DNA of 64,000 nucleotides from Ochromonas danica (GCA_015146655.1 VKHL01000047.1:116365-180364), one strand, 5' to 3'. Positions 31,610-45,050 are shown, counted from the first letter of the stretch. The notes: generated by a model not told the origin, from the letters alone. Made by a program: numbers and translations.

Positions 31610-34600
31610 TTACTTGCGGTAAGAATTATACCCTTTAGGATTATAACTTCCACCATTTCGACTACTGCCTGTAGGCATTTTACGCTCTTCTTCCACCTCC
31701 TCTTCTACCTCTTCTCCAATTTCTTCATCCACATCTTCTCCTTCTTCATCACGATCAGGTGGTGCTGCAGTATTATTATTAAACATTTTAATACCTTCAT
31801 TATCTTCTTTGCCTTCCATACGAGAACTACTACTACCTCCACCACTACCACTACCACTACCACCAGCAGCAGAAGCAGTGGTTGTCGAGGTAGTAGCTGT
31901 AGGAGCAGCAAAGTTCATATTGCCTCCTCTACTCACACCAGCACCTTTGAAAACTTCCTCAATCACTGCTTGATCAAGATAATGACCAACATTCACTTTA
32001 CGATTTTGCATTTCTTGAAGATAATCATAAGCTTCACGATATTGTCTACGTTGAACATTATATTCAATTAACATAGCAAAGACATCCCCTAATCGTACAG
32101 CTTCATCTATTTCAGGATCTTGTAATAAAGCCTCACAGATGGTAATCAATGTTGTACCATTATTAGCCATGGATTGCTTAGCTTCTAAGAATTTATTAAT
32201 TTTCATCATACGACTTTCATAGATACTAGCCATTTGTTGTGCTAGATGAATATCATTTTCTGTATAGGTAATCGTATTGGTAGTATGAATTTCATTTAAC
32301 ATCTTATTAAGATATTTTAATGCTTCATTATAAGCACTTAATGCTTTTGTATAATCTTGATAATCATCAATTTCTACTGCAGCACAATGTTCATAGAAAT
32401 TACTTAATTGTATATAAGCTTTAGCTTTATTATAAAAGAGTATAATACATTTCATAACTTCAATATCTTCACGCCAATTCATTTGTTGTAAGTAATTAGC
32501 AGCTAGTATATAGATATCACGATTACGTGAGATATTAGCAAATTGAATAACTAATTTATTATCACCATGTTTAATTAAACATTTCATTGCTTGTATACGA
32601 TCACCAGCTTGTGTAAATTTCTTACTAGCTTGTATAAATAATCCTTGTTTTTTCAATAATTTACCAATTTGTTTTAAAATATCTTTACGTTCATTAATAT
32701 CATTAATTTGTTCTTCTGTTGGTGTTAATTGATTAATAATATCATCATTTAATGGTATTTTATATTGAATACAAATTTCAATAGCATTATAATGTTTCTT
32801 TGCAAGAATATATAATTCAATAGCTTTAGCATATTGTTTATTAGAAACTAAAAAATCAGCACAACGTGCTAGTAATTGTGGACTTGAATTAACACCTAAT
32901 TCTTGTGCTATAGTATTAATCATATCATAAGCAGCAGCAGCATAAGGATGTACTGGAACTTTCCTCCCACCAGCATTTTGTTGTTGTTGTTGAATTTCTT
33001 CACCAATACGAAAACATAATTCTAAAGCATAAGCGATATCTTTTCCTTTATAATATAATTGTATTGCTTTATCATATTCACCTTTTTGTTCATAATATTC
33101 AGCACAAGATATCATATAAGCTGGTGTTGATTTTAAAGCATATCTCATTAATTCACCATCTAATCCATGTTCTTTTGCAAGACGTATACAATGATGATAA
33201 CAACCTGATAATGCATAAAAATTAATTGCTTCTTGAAATTCATTTTGATGTTCTAATTGACGTGCAAAATGATAACTACTAGCACGATCATTATTACTAT
33301 CTGTTATCACAGCTGCAGCACCTTCAAAATCACCTTTAAAACAAGCAATTCTTACAAGAGAAAGATAATCTTTTGATTTTGCATAATATTTCTTTGCTTT
33401 ATCAATACGATCAATGGATTCTAAATAAGCTGCCCACCATTTTAATAAAGCTGAATTATCACTTTGTATAATATAATCATTTAATTCATCAATACGATTT
33501 AAATAGAATAACATACGAGGAACTTCAACATGATCAACTTCCGCTAGTTTATAATATTCAATCGCATCTGTAATATGATTATTAAACTCTAAATAACGTG
33601 CATAGTTATAATAGGTTGTTTTTAAATGCATACGATCATAATTCTCTGCTACTTTAATCGCTTTCTTCCAAACACCAGCATCTTGATAGAGTTTATTTAA
33701 TAAATCAAATCGTTTAGCTTCTTTAAAAATAGCAACAGCATCATCCAGCAGACCTAATTGAATAGCTAAGACACCAATAACAACTAAAGTAGCCGTTGAG
33801 ACAGGTGCATTGATAGTTGTAACACTACCACCTGACAGACTATTATTGGCATTTGTAGAGTTTGGACTAGTATTGAGATAGTTATCCAGATAAATGTTTT
33901 CATTAAGCAATCGCTTACGATAATCTTTTACAATCTCTAATCCACGTAAGTTACCCATATGTGATAGACAGACTTCAGCAACATCTAATCTTCTTGTCTT
34001 AACACACATTTGTGCCATATTTTCCCAGATATGAACACTATTGACATCTTTGATCACTCGATAAGCTTCATCTAGTTTTCCTAATGTCATATAATAACTG
34101 AAATCTAATAGAATAGTTCGTAGACTATCAGTTATATCAGTAATACCCGCAAAATCTCTCATAAGTTTGACTACTAAACGATCGTTATTAAAGACAATAT
34201 TTGTTGGGGTATCATCTACACCTTCACTCGTCTTGGAAGGTCCACCATTATCATTATCATCATCATCCTGCTTGAAATGAGACTCATGTTTGAAATAGAG
34301 AGACGGAACTGAGAAGCCAATAAGCTGACCAATTGGTGAAGTGAGAGGGAAAGAGTCTTGCATGAGTAAACCTTTCTCAGCGGTAGCAAAGAGTATATAG
34401 ACCTCGACAACCGCTCGACTGTCTTCTTGTTGCACAGTGGTATTTATTGTCTTGCTACTCCCATTCCCAACAGAGTTAGTAGGATTAGCATTTCCATCCA
34501 GATTGGTTTGTTCACTCTGGGCTGCACCATCGGTACCACTTCCATTCACAGGCGGTACTGGAGACGATGCAGGTGTAGTAGTTGAGACTGCTCCTTTATC

Positions 34601-37048
34601 ACGAATCTTCTGTGCTTCACAACAAAGTAATCGTTCATCATTATTATCCCAGTAGATAGATATAGGATATCTCTTCATTGGTTGAAAGGAAAAAGTAAGC
34701 ACAGTGCCTTTATTTCGATCATAAAGATAAAGTGTGGGATCAGGATAGTTGATAGCTTGTGCTCCTTCGATACGATCAACTAAAATAGCTATCATGGTAC
34801 CTGAGCTATTCACACGAATTTGACGAATTTGAATGGAGTTATTGGGTGTTGATGGAGCATTGATATCAGATAGTTTTAATAGGGCCAAAGCAGCATTGCT
34901 ATTAGCACCTTTCCCACTTTTGCTACTTCCAGATGTGAGTGAAGGAGAAGGATTTGATAGCATTTGATTTGCTTTGAGATAGTTTAGTTGCATGTCTGTA
35001 TGAAACGTGCCAGCACTACCTAATAGCTTAGCCTTTGTAGGAGTATGAATGTCAAACACTTTAATACACCCTTTATTGGTAATGATGGCTAAAAACTTGT
35101 TTTGGATATCCATACAAATAGGAATACCTTCTTGATCAGTAAATGTAATACTACCTCGACTAACTCCATTAAAGTTCATAATTTTCACTGTACTACCACC
35201 AGGTTGTTCGATAGCAAAAACTACTTCTTCTACGATATAAGTAGTATCCGCTATAGCACAAATACTACAAGAAAGTTTAATTGGGTCCAAAGGAGTTATT
35301 GTGGATGTACTCAAGTCCACACGATAAACTTTTGCAATCTTATTTGTCCAAACAATGAAAGCAGTGTAAGTCATAGCAGTACCTCTTAATTGCATACCAG
35401 TGTTAACAACTAACTGTGTATTTCCATCATCATTCGATCGACCACTTTTATTTCCACCCGCACCACCTTGTGTATTATTAGGCTTCATACCAATTTGTAC
35501 GTAAAGTTCATTAGAATTCATTTGAATCAATGCCATGTCGCCATAGACAAAGGAATGCAAGGTAGACTCTGTGAGAAATAATGCCTGGTCTTCCGTTATT
35601 ACTGAGAGATATCCACGAGCAGTGTGGAAAGCCAACTGAGTGACAGGTGAGTTGAATGGAGCTTTGAACATTACTTCCCAATCAGATGCAGAAGTACTGC
35701 TAGCAGGGGTCTGACTGCCAGACGAGACATCGCGAATAGCTCCGCAATACTTGTAAACAACTATCCACCCTACCTGTGTTCCAATCGCAATATAGCGATG
35801 AAGAGAATCAAATGCCACAGCAGTTACTCTGTCATTCCGCTCAGCATCAGATCCCAAAGCAGCCGACAGGGATAGATTATAACCTTCACTCAGAACAACA
35901 TCGTAGATACGCAAGAGCTTCTCTTCAGTGGCCATAGCAAAGACACCCGGAGCAATCCAGACAACACCACCAAATCCTGTTTGAGCAATATCAGGATTCT
36001 GAATGCTCAACTTGACTGAATTAACCTTGTTAATCTTTCCGTCGGGATTGATATGATAAGTAATCAACAATAACGATCGAGTAATTAATAGAAGATAAGA
36101 TGATTCGGAAAAGAACAATAGTGTTTCTACTGCAGATGATAAAGTCTGAATATCAGTGCAATTACCCATGTCATCCGCATAAGCTAAAGTTCCACGATCC
36201 GTTCCAAAAAAGAAAGATGGAGTATGGTTTTGTATCTTCAAGAGATCATTTGTAGTAGCTTTCGTAGAGACCTGTGCCATAGCATTGACTGCATTGAGAT
36301 CAATACGTGGTGGTAGAGTACAGAATACCAATTGCGTAATCTCTCCTTTGCGTTTGTATTGTCTCATGAGATTAAGAATTCCTCGATTATCCACACCCCA
36401 GACACAAACTATTCCTTTCTAAAGTGCCATAATGAAAATGAGCTAATAGAAAGAAAGGAAGTTTCATAACTAAGGCTGCCCTACCTTGTCTCCCGTGACC
36501 AATCGCTTGCCACTAGGATTCCATTTCAGCACAGTGATGGCGGAGTGATGTTGTGTGGTATTAGTGTATGAAACCATTGGACGTGATTTCCCATCCACAT
36601 ACCATGTCGATAACATGCCTATGAAGAAGAAAAAATCATTTACAGAGCAGATATGGTCAGCACTATTTATTCTGTTGGTAGAAACAAAAACAGAAAAAGA
36701 CATCATCTTACCATCTCCCCAACCAATTGCTAGAACACGTTCTGATGGATGCCACTGCATAACATTAGCATCATACTCGTGATTAATGTCAAAATTAGAG
36801 AAGATTTCACCCTATAATACCATCAATCAATCAATTAGTAATGAAATGATTACATACAGAATAGGAATAAGATGTTCATTAGAAAGCTCTACCTCATTGT
36901 TAGAAAAAACGACTTGATTAATTTCTTTCTCATTATCATCAATAGAAAAAGAAGTTAAGGCGACAAGATTATCTAAATTACTCCATACAGCTTGACTAAT
37001 GACAGTGTCACCAACAACCTGATAGGGGGAAGTCACAAAAAGACTCAT
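31610..37048 (-). CDS. IFT140: Intraflagellar transport protein 140 (IFT-A core)
   Basis: Exons are 37048-36893, 36811-36712, 36618-36485 and 36418-31610 (phases 0, 1, 0), giving 1,732 aa, longer than the roughly 1,460 of animals. The N-terminal half is WD40 propellers: MQWHPSERVLAIGWGDG, AITVLKWNPSGKRLVTGD, then GIVCVWGVD. SFFFGTDRGTLAYADDMGN aligns with the second propeller of IFT140. Inserts rich in Ser/Gly/Asn (about 650-780) account for the extra length. From about residue 880 the protein is TPR-like alpha-solenoid repeats (AIEYYKLAEVD, AINFYALSG, AIQLYYKGKD, AIELYILAKKHY). It ends in an acidic, Gly/Ser-rich tail. It acts in retrograde transport and in entry of membrane cargo into the flagellum. 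Confidence 0.9.
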
Positions 37049-37424
37049 TATGTACTATTCTGATTCTCTCTCTCTCAACTTTACTACTCTTTATAGATGA
37101 TAATAATTTCCTTCTATTTTATTTTCAATACTTTTGATAGAGTTAAAAGAAAGATTCAACTCAATAGCTTAATTTCAAATCAACAGACCAGCAGAAGCTG
37201 TCCAAAAGGTGGCCGTTTTCCCCACCTCCAGGCAGAAGAAACGCGTTTCTCTTGTTAGAAACGCTGTGCTTTTCAGCTGTTGTTTGTCTCATCGACTGTT
37301 TTGAAACTGTGCGATACTAGAGGAGTTATTAATTAGTGAATGAACCTGGATTCTCCTTGATCATTATTAAAGTTATTAAAAGACGAAGTGCTTATTGATT
37401 TAAAGTACTGGTAATTGTGTCAAG
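37049..37424. promoter_or_regulatory. Shared promoter of IFT140 and IFT46
   Basis: 376 bp between the two divergent ATGs. A 14 bp perfect palindrome, AGAAACGCGTTTCT, lies at 37237-37250, with a partial repeat (AGAAACGCTG) at 37257-37266. TTTTCCCCACC at 37216-37226 resembles the window's E2F-like motif but lacks the GCGC core. No classical RFX X-box was identified by eye. Confidence 0.5.
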
Positions 37425-39158
37425 ATGAATGAAGATTCGAATGATTTTTCTGATGAAGGATTAGATGATGAATTTGAGGAAAGTATGGAAGAACGTAAGA
37501 AAGCGACAAATAGTGGACGAGGAACAACACTCTTGAAAAGTGGACCATTTGATGAAGCGTTTGAAGTTAGTCAAGACCCATCCGTAGCAGAGAGTTTTGA
37601 TACTCGAGACAAGGTAAGAATGAGTAAATTGGAAATTTCAAACAAGCACATGTAATATCACATTTATCCGTACTTTTTAGTTTAACCCGATGAGAGAAAA
37701 AGAAAGAAAGCTTGTCAATGATCGTTATGATGAAGCAGTAGAAGTCAGTCAGTCACTTGATAATGTCAACCTGTCAGGATTTGCAATGAGCAAACCCACT
37801 GGGCCAACAGCCGCTGCTGGCAACGTGGGTAGTAAATCAGATGCCAAAGGATCTACTACCAATAGTAACCCTTCATCTGCTAAGGAAAGCAAAGATAATC
37901 AATCTCTATTACGCACCAATACCGAACAGACGAAGAGTCAGACAGTGTTGAACAATCGCTTTGATGAGGCATTGGAGTTCTCTCAATCAGGATCCGATGA
38001 GAGCATTGATACTACCAATAAGCATCGCACTCAAAGACCCCAAGGAGCACCAACTTCTCAACCGGCTCTGACTGCGGCTTCTTCTGCCGTAAGCAATAAG
38101 AGCAATGCCTCTGGATCAACTGGATATGCCAGTAACAGCCAGCCACCTGCTCAAACGACATCTCTTCCCGCCAATGCGGCTCCTATTGGTAGCATTCCAC
38201 CTAATAGCTCAAGCAATAAAAAGGTGGCTGAGGAGCATTCTGATGATGAGGACGGTGATGCAGAGGAGAGTTACGAGCATATTGAAGGTGCTTATAACGC
38301 CAAAGACTTTGTAAGCCTGAGTGTGCCAGCAGATGTGCGCGATCTCTTTCAGTACATTGAACGTTATAAACCTCAAGAGGTGGAATTGGATACACCTTTG
38401 AAGTGTTTTATTCCTGAGTATATCCCAGCTATTGGAGAGCTGGATGCCTTCCTTAAGGTATCGTTTCAACCCATGTTATAGTATTGAAGGCTGTTTCTAA
38501 AACTTCTTTTTTGAATTAGGTTCCTCGTCCTGATGGCAAAGAGGATGGAACTGGCTTAAAGTTCTTGGATGAGCCTGCTTCCAATCAATCAGATCCCACT
38601 GTGTTGGAGTTAAATTTGCGTGCTAAATCGAAGAAGTTACAATACAGTGACATGGTTGTGCGGAGTATTGAATATGCCGAGAAGAATCCTCAGAAGATTG
38701 ATAAATGGATTCATGATATCAATGAGTTGCATCGGAACAAACCTCCTGTCCAAGTCAATTATAAGAAGAACATGCCTGATCTGGACAGGTTGATGGAAGC
38801 ATGGCCTCCAGAAATCGAAACGTTGCTGAACGGCATCCAATCATCCGGTGGTGGAGGCAATTTTATTTTGCCGTCACCAGAGCTGGATGTTTCTTTGGTG
38901 GAGTATGTGAAGGTTCTTTGTTCGCTGCTCGATATTCCTATATACGACAATCCGGTTGAGTCCCTTCATTTGTTGTTTTCATTATTTATTGAATTCAAGA
39001 ATAACCCTCACTTCCAAGATCGTTTCCCTGACTATCTGAACGGTGCAGCTGATGCTAAAGATGGCGGCAGAGGAGGTGGAGCAGACAATAAGAACGGAGC
39101 AAAATACAATGGTGCGGATGTTTTAGAGATTAATAATGATGATGATTACAAAATGTAA
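37425..39158 (+). CDS. IFT46: Intraflagellar transport protein 46 (IFT-B core)
   Basis: Exons are 37425-37613, 37681-38457 and 38520-39158, all phase 0, giving 534 aa. The N-terminal 280 residues are acidic, Ser/Thr/Asn-rich and disordered, with three repeats of an FDEAFEVSQ / YDEAVEVSQ / FDEALEFSQ motif. The conserved C-terminal domain begins YNAKDFVSLSVPADV and continues LFQYIERYKPQEVELDTPLK, FIPEYIPAIGELDAFLKV, PRPDGKED and QSDPTVLELNLR, all diagnostic of IFT46. IFT46 helps anterograde trains carry outer dynein arms. The divergent neighbour IFT140 belongs to the partner complex. Confidence 0.95.
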
Positions 39159-40207
39159 TTAAGATTATACATCTCCTTCTAGCTAAACGCAAAATCCGTA
39201 TGATCTTCAATTGCATTCACTTCTATGATTTAGATCCGAACGTTTTGGCTATGATGCTTGTCAAGTGACAACGACCCCTCAGATACGCAGCCAAACCAAG
39301 CAGCAATTATGCAAGTGCGAAGATGGAAAACCTCACCCATCCTCGAGCTGGAGGATGTTCACAACCCTCGAATCCACCCCAGTTGAGAAAAACAAATTTC
39401 TTTGCTCACATTGCCTCACAACATCACCGACATTGTCTTCATTAAATGCTTCTCTGGGCAATTGAGAATGGTCAAAGGTCAAAGGGTTAAAACAGAACAG
39501 GACTTTGGTCAAATTTCAGACTCTTCGATTCATTTCACCTTCACTTGCTCGACCCAATCCACTTCAAGCAGGTTTTGAATATTCGTGCAATAGATCCACG
39601 TCAACAACCAACAACTGCTCCGCCAGCAGTGCGATAAAGTTGTTCCTAGAATCAGAGAATGGTGCAACCATTGCCTCTTTTTATCAAATCACCTCTGTAA
39701 TGTAGAGAGCAAGTCCAGTGGAAGTCCAGTAGTGTGACCAAGTTGTTTGTTGCACTGGTCATCTGTAAGATGGCCTCACCCTCTTCACTCACACCCGGCA
39801 GAACAGCGCGCCACTTTGTTTTGACCTGGCCAGACTTTTTCGACGGAGTGCCAAAATGCCCAAATCGGACTTTGAAATCAAATTTTTCTAGATTTGACCC
39901 AGTAGTTCAGCTGTTCTTGCGGCCAGGGGCGGCGGCCAGGTGTGGATTGCACTCCCTATTTCCTAGCTGGACATCCACCCTGTCGTTCTTCTACTTATCA
40001 ACACATGGGGTCATCCTCTTCGTCTCAAACCTCACAATTGATTAAACAGTAAAATACTTTCTTCAACCTCTGTTGAGTCATCTTGAGAAGTCTTTCTTGT
40101 TTGACTTAAATCATCTATTGTGCATTATCACAATTTTTCTTCTTGGATTCTCAACACTTTGAAATCGAACTTTCTAGACAACTGTTCACTATCAGAACTT
40201 GCCCAAA
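39159..40207. other. Intergenic gap after IFT46
   Basis: 1,049 bp, less AT-rich than other gaps. Frames at 39505-39705 and 39734-40045 have no recognised motif. The composition would fit a decayed transposon, but no end repeats were found. Confidence 0.35.
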
Positions 40208-41237
40208 ATGAACTCTGAATTCCTTCGCTATGGACGCAATTCCCCAACATTCTACAATGATCGTTTTAATGCAAAGAGTTTCTCGAATTCTTCCTCTTAT
40301 TACCAGCAAAATGCAGAAAATTTGATCTTCAACGGTTGCCATCAGGGTCATGATGATCTCTCTGCTGAAACGGACACTGAAGATACCCCGACCTGTTGCT
40401 CTCAGCGTGGATCATTTGACAGTCTGACTGGAAAGCCCGACCTGGAGGAGTCTCGTGTTCCTTCTTTTGACAGCTACGATGTGCATCATGGTGGTGTCAG
40501 TTTAGAACCGGTTCTTCCCAAGAACCATTATTCTCACAGCCCTCCTGCAGCTCACCACAGTCCTGCTCCCATTGCAGTTTGTGGTCATTCTGGCGGGGCT
40601 CATTCGCAGTTCAAATGCAGACAGTTGCCATGTCGCACCTTCATCTCTACAGGGTCTTGCCCATATGGTGATCGTTGCGTCTTCTTGCACGACCCGAGCA
40701 TTGTTTCTAAGCCCGTTTATATTCGATCAAAGGTAGCTTATTATTATTATTTATCTTATTGTTTGATTTATTACTAATCATTGTGGTTTGTTTCACAGAG
40801 GAAGAGCAAGGACGACCAGTCTGTTGATGCCTTCTTTTGGCCCACCATGTCCTTATCCTCGGTCATGGGAAAAATTGATAACAAGAACTGTAAGTTTGGA
40901 TTCCCGCTTTCTTCAATAGTCCATCATCTAAACCTTGCCGTTTTTAGTGCCGTCGGTGAACCAGCCTTACATCGTTCCTACTCCAAGCAGCTATGCTGTG
41001 ACCAGTAGCAATAACGACAGTGCTGTCTTCTCCATGTGGGAGCACTTCTTGGACTTTCTTAAAGTTGACAATCTATCCGTCGTCACTGTGCCTCGCACTG
41101 TGAGCAGTATGAACGTGTATAACTCCACGAACAACTATACTGGAAGGAGACGATTGCCGATATTGATGAAGTTGTCGCAGTGTGAAAGTGTATCCATTGA
41201 AAATGAGATTCTTTTTTCTTCTGGTGGCTATCGTTAG
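40208..41237 (+). CDS. CCCH zinc-finger protein
   Basis: Exons are 40208-40732, 40799-40889 and 40948-41237 (phases 0 and 1), giving 301 aa. One CCCH finger, CRTFISTGSCPYGDRCVFLH (Cx8Cx5Cx3H), lies near residues 145-165, preceded by KCRQLP, like the lead-in of TTP/Cth-type fingers. The rest is Ser/His-rich and probably disordered, with no second finger. Such proteins usually bind AU-rich RNA and control mRNA decay or translation. With one finger, RNA specificity is unclear. Confidence 0.85.
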
Positions 41238-42567
41238 ATATTACCATCAAGTTATTTCTCATCTTGCTTACTTTCCTTTCTTCTGCACAACTTCCTCCAT
41301 TAACAACCTCGTTGCCTAATAATATTAGATCTCTATGTTTATATCTAGCCATTAGTTTGAGTCCAAGGAAACTGTAGTGTTAGTCTCTATTCTGGCTCTC
41401 CCGATTCTTATTCTCTCCTCCTTAATTTACTGCTCTACTAGTTTAGTTTTGAAGGTTCCATTGACTGTATTAGTTGTTCGATCTTGGCCACAGCTTTGTT
41501 TATTATCTATACTGCCAAACAAAGTGGTGGCTAGTAGACGTATGTGTGAATGTCCCTCAACCTCTGAATATTCCATCCTGTCTCATTGGCTCCTGAGCTG
41601 TCTCCTGAGCTACCTTTCTTTCCTTCCTTCTTACTCCCCATTTATTACCGTCAAGCGTCAATGCCGTTTCCTCCCAAGCCTATAATTCACTTAACGAAAC
41701 AAGAAAATGTGGTTGGGAACATTGATGCTATAATGGGATGCAAGGCCAATAGCAATATTATGATGGGCGTACATTCTTTTTGGAAGTGGTATTGTATTGC
41801 TGTGGTTGGATCTTCTCGTCCTTGATAATTGATCCACCGCAGAGGATTTTTGCATTCTCTCTCTTCGCTGTCGCTTTGGATTATGTTTCAACATAACATG
41901 TCGCTGAATGTGGAGTTTATATAATTACTTGCTCTGCCTGATCCACTCGATCCTTTGCTGCTCTGGTCATTTGCTTCAGCATTGGATGCAATTGAGAGTG
42001 GATTCATTCTTTCTTACAAGTACTAAATTTATGTCGACATATGGTTGTTAAATATTGCCCACTACTCTCAGCATCAACGACGAACCTGACAATAGCTCAG
42101 TCATAATGTGGTCACTCAGTTTCAACAGCAAGAATTGATTCTTCAGCTTTATCAAAGCTTGCAAAGTGATCCTATGTGCTCATGTATTGTTCATCAAGAG
42201 TTTATTTTTGTGTCTTTATAATTGGGACCTTTCCTCCTCGTCCGCTGCCCCCTGCGAAGCTTCAAGTAGCATTGGGCAAGAAAGGAAATGGTCAAACTCC
42301 TACTTCATTGTCAGTTTATCATAAGATGCTTTATAAGATTATTAGCCCAATTGTCATACTTGTCGCTGCTGTAATATTATATTCTATTAAAGTAGTAGCT
42401 GCTTGATATGGCATATAGCGTAATTAATAAATACATTGATATCATTACTGTTTGGAATTAACTTAGCCTTCCAAAAACTATCCTTGCTAATCACTCACTC
42501 ACTCATTCATTCACTTCTTACACCAAGAGGTATCCATTCAGCAAACTTATCCGTCGAGGACGTTGCT
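41238..42567. other. Long gap after CCCH gene with a possible tail-anchored exon
   Basis: 1,330 bp. The last part of a plus frame (about 42225-42406) ends in a hydrophobic segment, MLYKIISPIVILVAAVILYS, like a C-terminal membrane anchor. Two upstream stretches (about 41930-42020 and 42072-42140) look weakly coding and are separated by GT...CAG pairs, but frames conflict and no full model could be made. The upstream half shows nothing. Confidence 0.3.
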
Positions 42568-43317
42568 TTAGGCCATTTCCAGGTCATTGTAGCTTCCGTA
42601 GTTATCAGGTCTTTCAGGATCACCATCACCATCGAGACGCTTCTTATACCCATAGAGATGGCGAGCCACTTAATAATGCAAGATGAATAAATTGGAGATG
42701 AGAATAGATACAGCGTGGTCTGACAGTAAGTGAAGTGAGTGAGAAGGAATCGACTTACTTTGCGCGATGGAACAAGGTGGACACCAAAATCCAATACAAC
42801 ATTCTTTGAATTGATTCGCTTCATTGATATTATCAACTGCTATAAGACGCATTCGTAAGACAATAGAAAGTATCCATGCAAATATAAAAACCATCCATAA
42901 CATGACCGCTGTGGAGGGATAGATGATGACTAAAATCAAGCTCACTACCCAATAACTTAGAAAGATGTAGATTATAGTCCAAAACTTCGCCATCCGTAAC
43001 TTGTGAGCCACTATAAGAAGATGAAAAGGAAAGTGTTACTCACTATCAGTCGATTACAACATGAAGGACTTACTTTGAGCTTCAAGCCAGACACCAAAAC
43101 AGACAAAGGTGACACAAAAGCAAGACGGAAACAGATTCTTATGCCAGTCACAAATATTGTCAGACCATCGATTCTTTGGACGAGCTGAAAGAGTAGCGGT
43201 AGGAGCTGAGCTGTTGACTTGTCCTGCCATAATAGGATCAGTCCCTACAGGTCCATTGCCATCGGGCTCTTCATCATTCAATGGAATACCACCATGCATT
43301 GCATTATTATACTGCAT
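42568..43317 (-). CDS. PLAC8-family Cys-rich membrane protein, copy 1
   Basis: Exons are 43317-43074, 43010-42759 and 42668-42568 (both introns phase 1), giving 198 aa. Exon 1 has a Gly/Asp/Pro-rich head with GQVNSSAP, then RPKNRWSDNICDWHKNLFPSC and FVCFGVWLEAQ, the first PLAC8 Cys block. Exon 2 carries two hydrophobic segments (FWTIIYIFLSYWVVSLILV and MLWMVFIFAWILSIVL) and ECCIGFWCPPCSIAQ, the second Cys block. Exon 3 is the conserved tail ARHLYGYKKRLDGDGDPERPDNYGS. PLAC8 proteins (also Cornifelin and plant FCR/PCR) act in cell-size control and metal export. The function here is unknown. Confidence 0.88.
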
Positions 43318-44024
43318 ATTTCCCAAAACAAGAGCAAAGGAGTTGACTGTTGACTGATTCAATTCTAATGGTCTCCTTCATACTCTCTTCACACTCTTCT
43401 TCACTTTTGGGGCACATCGCTGTTGGAAAGTTTGTTGACACCCAGCAGGGTCTGTGTGTTTGTGTGGGAGACCAAACAATGGCCCAAACTTTGATGAAAT
43501 TCAGAGGCTGACGAACCAAAGTTTCGTTCGAAATGTCGAAAAATGCTTCAAACAGAAAATCCAATGGAAATGCAACTCACTATTCAAAACCTCCAAAGCC
43601 TTATAATTGGTATAGTTTTATCATTCTCATCATCTATATGGTTTGACCCTTTATCTAACAATATTTGTATTAGAGAGGAATGGCGACACAACTTTCTTTG
43701 CCTTGGTTGGTTGATGCCGCCACTTTGTCTCACTAAATTTTTTAAAATACACATTATTAAATAGCTTCCACGCGATGCTTTCTTTAAGAGTAAAAAGATA
43801 TATTTTAGTCGAAAGATGATAATATTTTAAATAATGGGTAGTTGCCGAAATTCAGCATTGATTACTGTCGAGCACAAATTTGTTAGTTTATACATTTTTG
43901 ATGATATGAAACATTCGACAAGTATCAGTAAGCTACATAGAGATCATTCTCAATAACAGGAAGTGAATGAATGGTGGCATCAACGACAATGTGTGTATTT
44001 TATCAACAATATGTCATGCATGCA
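43318..44024. other. Gap between PLAC8 copies 1 and 2
   Basis: 707 bp, AT-rich. From about 43750 on, the sequence belongs to duplication unit A (see repeat feature). No other gene was recognised. Confidence 0.5.
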
Positions 44025-44795
44025 TCATACTATCTCTAAATCATTGTAGCTTCCATAATTATCAGGTCTCTCTGGATCAGCATCTCCATCCAAGCACTTC
44101 TTATATCCATAGAGATGGCGAGCCACTGACACACAAAAAAGAAAGAAACAAATAACCAAATCATGAGCAACAAAGAAATGTTAACATGAGAATACAGAAG
44201 AAATGGTTGAATTCCGATCCCCTAACTTACTTTGAGCAACTGAGCATGGCATACACCAAAAGCCAATGCAGCATTCTCGAAATTGATTGTTTCCATTGAT
44301 ATTATCAACAGCTACAATACGTGCACGAATGAAGAGAGATAAGACTAATGCGAATACGAAGACCATTAACTGCATAATATAAAATTGATCTGAATAGACT
44401 ATTTGCAAGACCAAGGCCACGATAAAGTAAGGGATGAAAAGGTACATGACAGTCCAGAAGTTTATCATACGCAATTTATGAGCCACTGTGAATACAAGCA
44501 CAAAATAGATGAGTGAAGTCGATGATCATAGTGTGAGAAGGTCAGAGAGGAGGGGGTTTAGGAAGGTCTTACTTTGAGCTCCCAGATAGACGCCACAACA
44601 AACACAATTAGCACAAAAGAAAGAAGGGTAGCAGTTGTTTGTGTTGTCACAGATGTTATCAGCCCAAGCATTCTTTGGACGAGAAGCAGGAGTAGAGCTA
44701 TTGACTTGATTGCTCAAAATGGGAGTGAGTGCGATGCTATCATCCATATCATCATGAAATTCTTTCTTCTGTGGAAATACGGCCGTTGCTGCCAT
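44025..44795 (-). CDS. PLAC8-family protein, copy 2
   Basis: Exons are 44795-44573, 44485-44231 and 44125-44025, with phase 1 introns at the same positions as the other copies, giving 192 aa. It has RPKNAWADNICD, CVCCGVYLGAQ, two hydrophobic segments, ECCIGFWCMPCSVAQ and the ARHLYGYKKCLDGDADPERPDNYGS tail. Exon 2 encodes the same protein sequence as copy 3. It is the intact member of the tandem duplication. Confidence 0.88.
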
Positions 44796-45050
44796 CTCAT
44801 CAAGAGGAATGAATCAAGAAAGGGAGCTGTCAGAATAATAGAATGTGATTCTTGCCATGGAAGACGAGAAGAGAGGACCTTTCCTGGCAGAAGCATTTCA
44901 CTGAGTTGTTACACATCAGGCAGAAAGGACAAGCTCGACCAGCTAGGACATGTCCAAGATGATGGTGCACTCCCTTGACCTGCTCTGGCTTTTCATCACA
45001 ACACAAAGCAATCCCCCCACTGCCAAACCCGAAAGCCTCATCTAAACCCA

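Noticed and set aside
39734-40045. 103 aa plus-strand frame after IFT46
   Set aside because: No recognised motif, splice structure or neighbour support. Noted only in the gap entry.
42176-42406. Frame ending in a membrane-anchor-like helix
   Set aside because: Could be a last exon, but upstream exons conflict in frame, so no gene model is supported.
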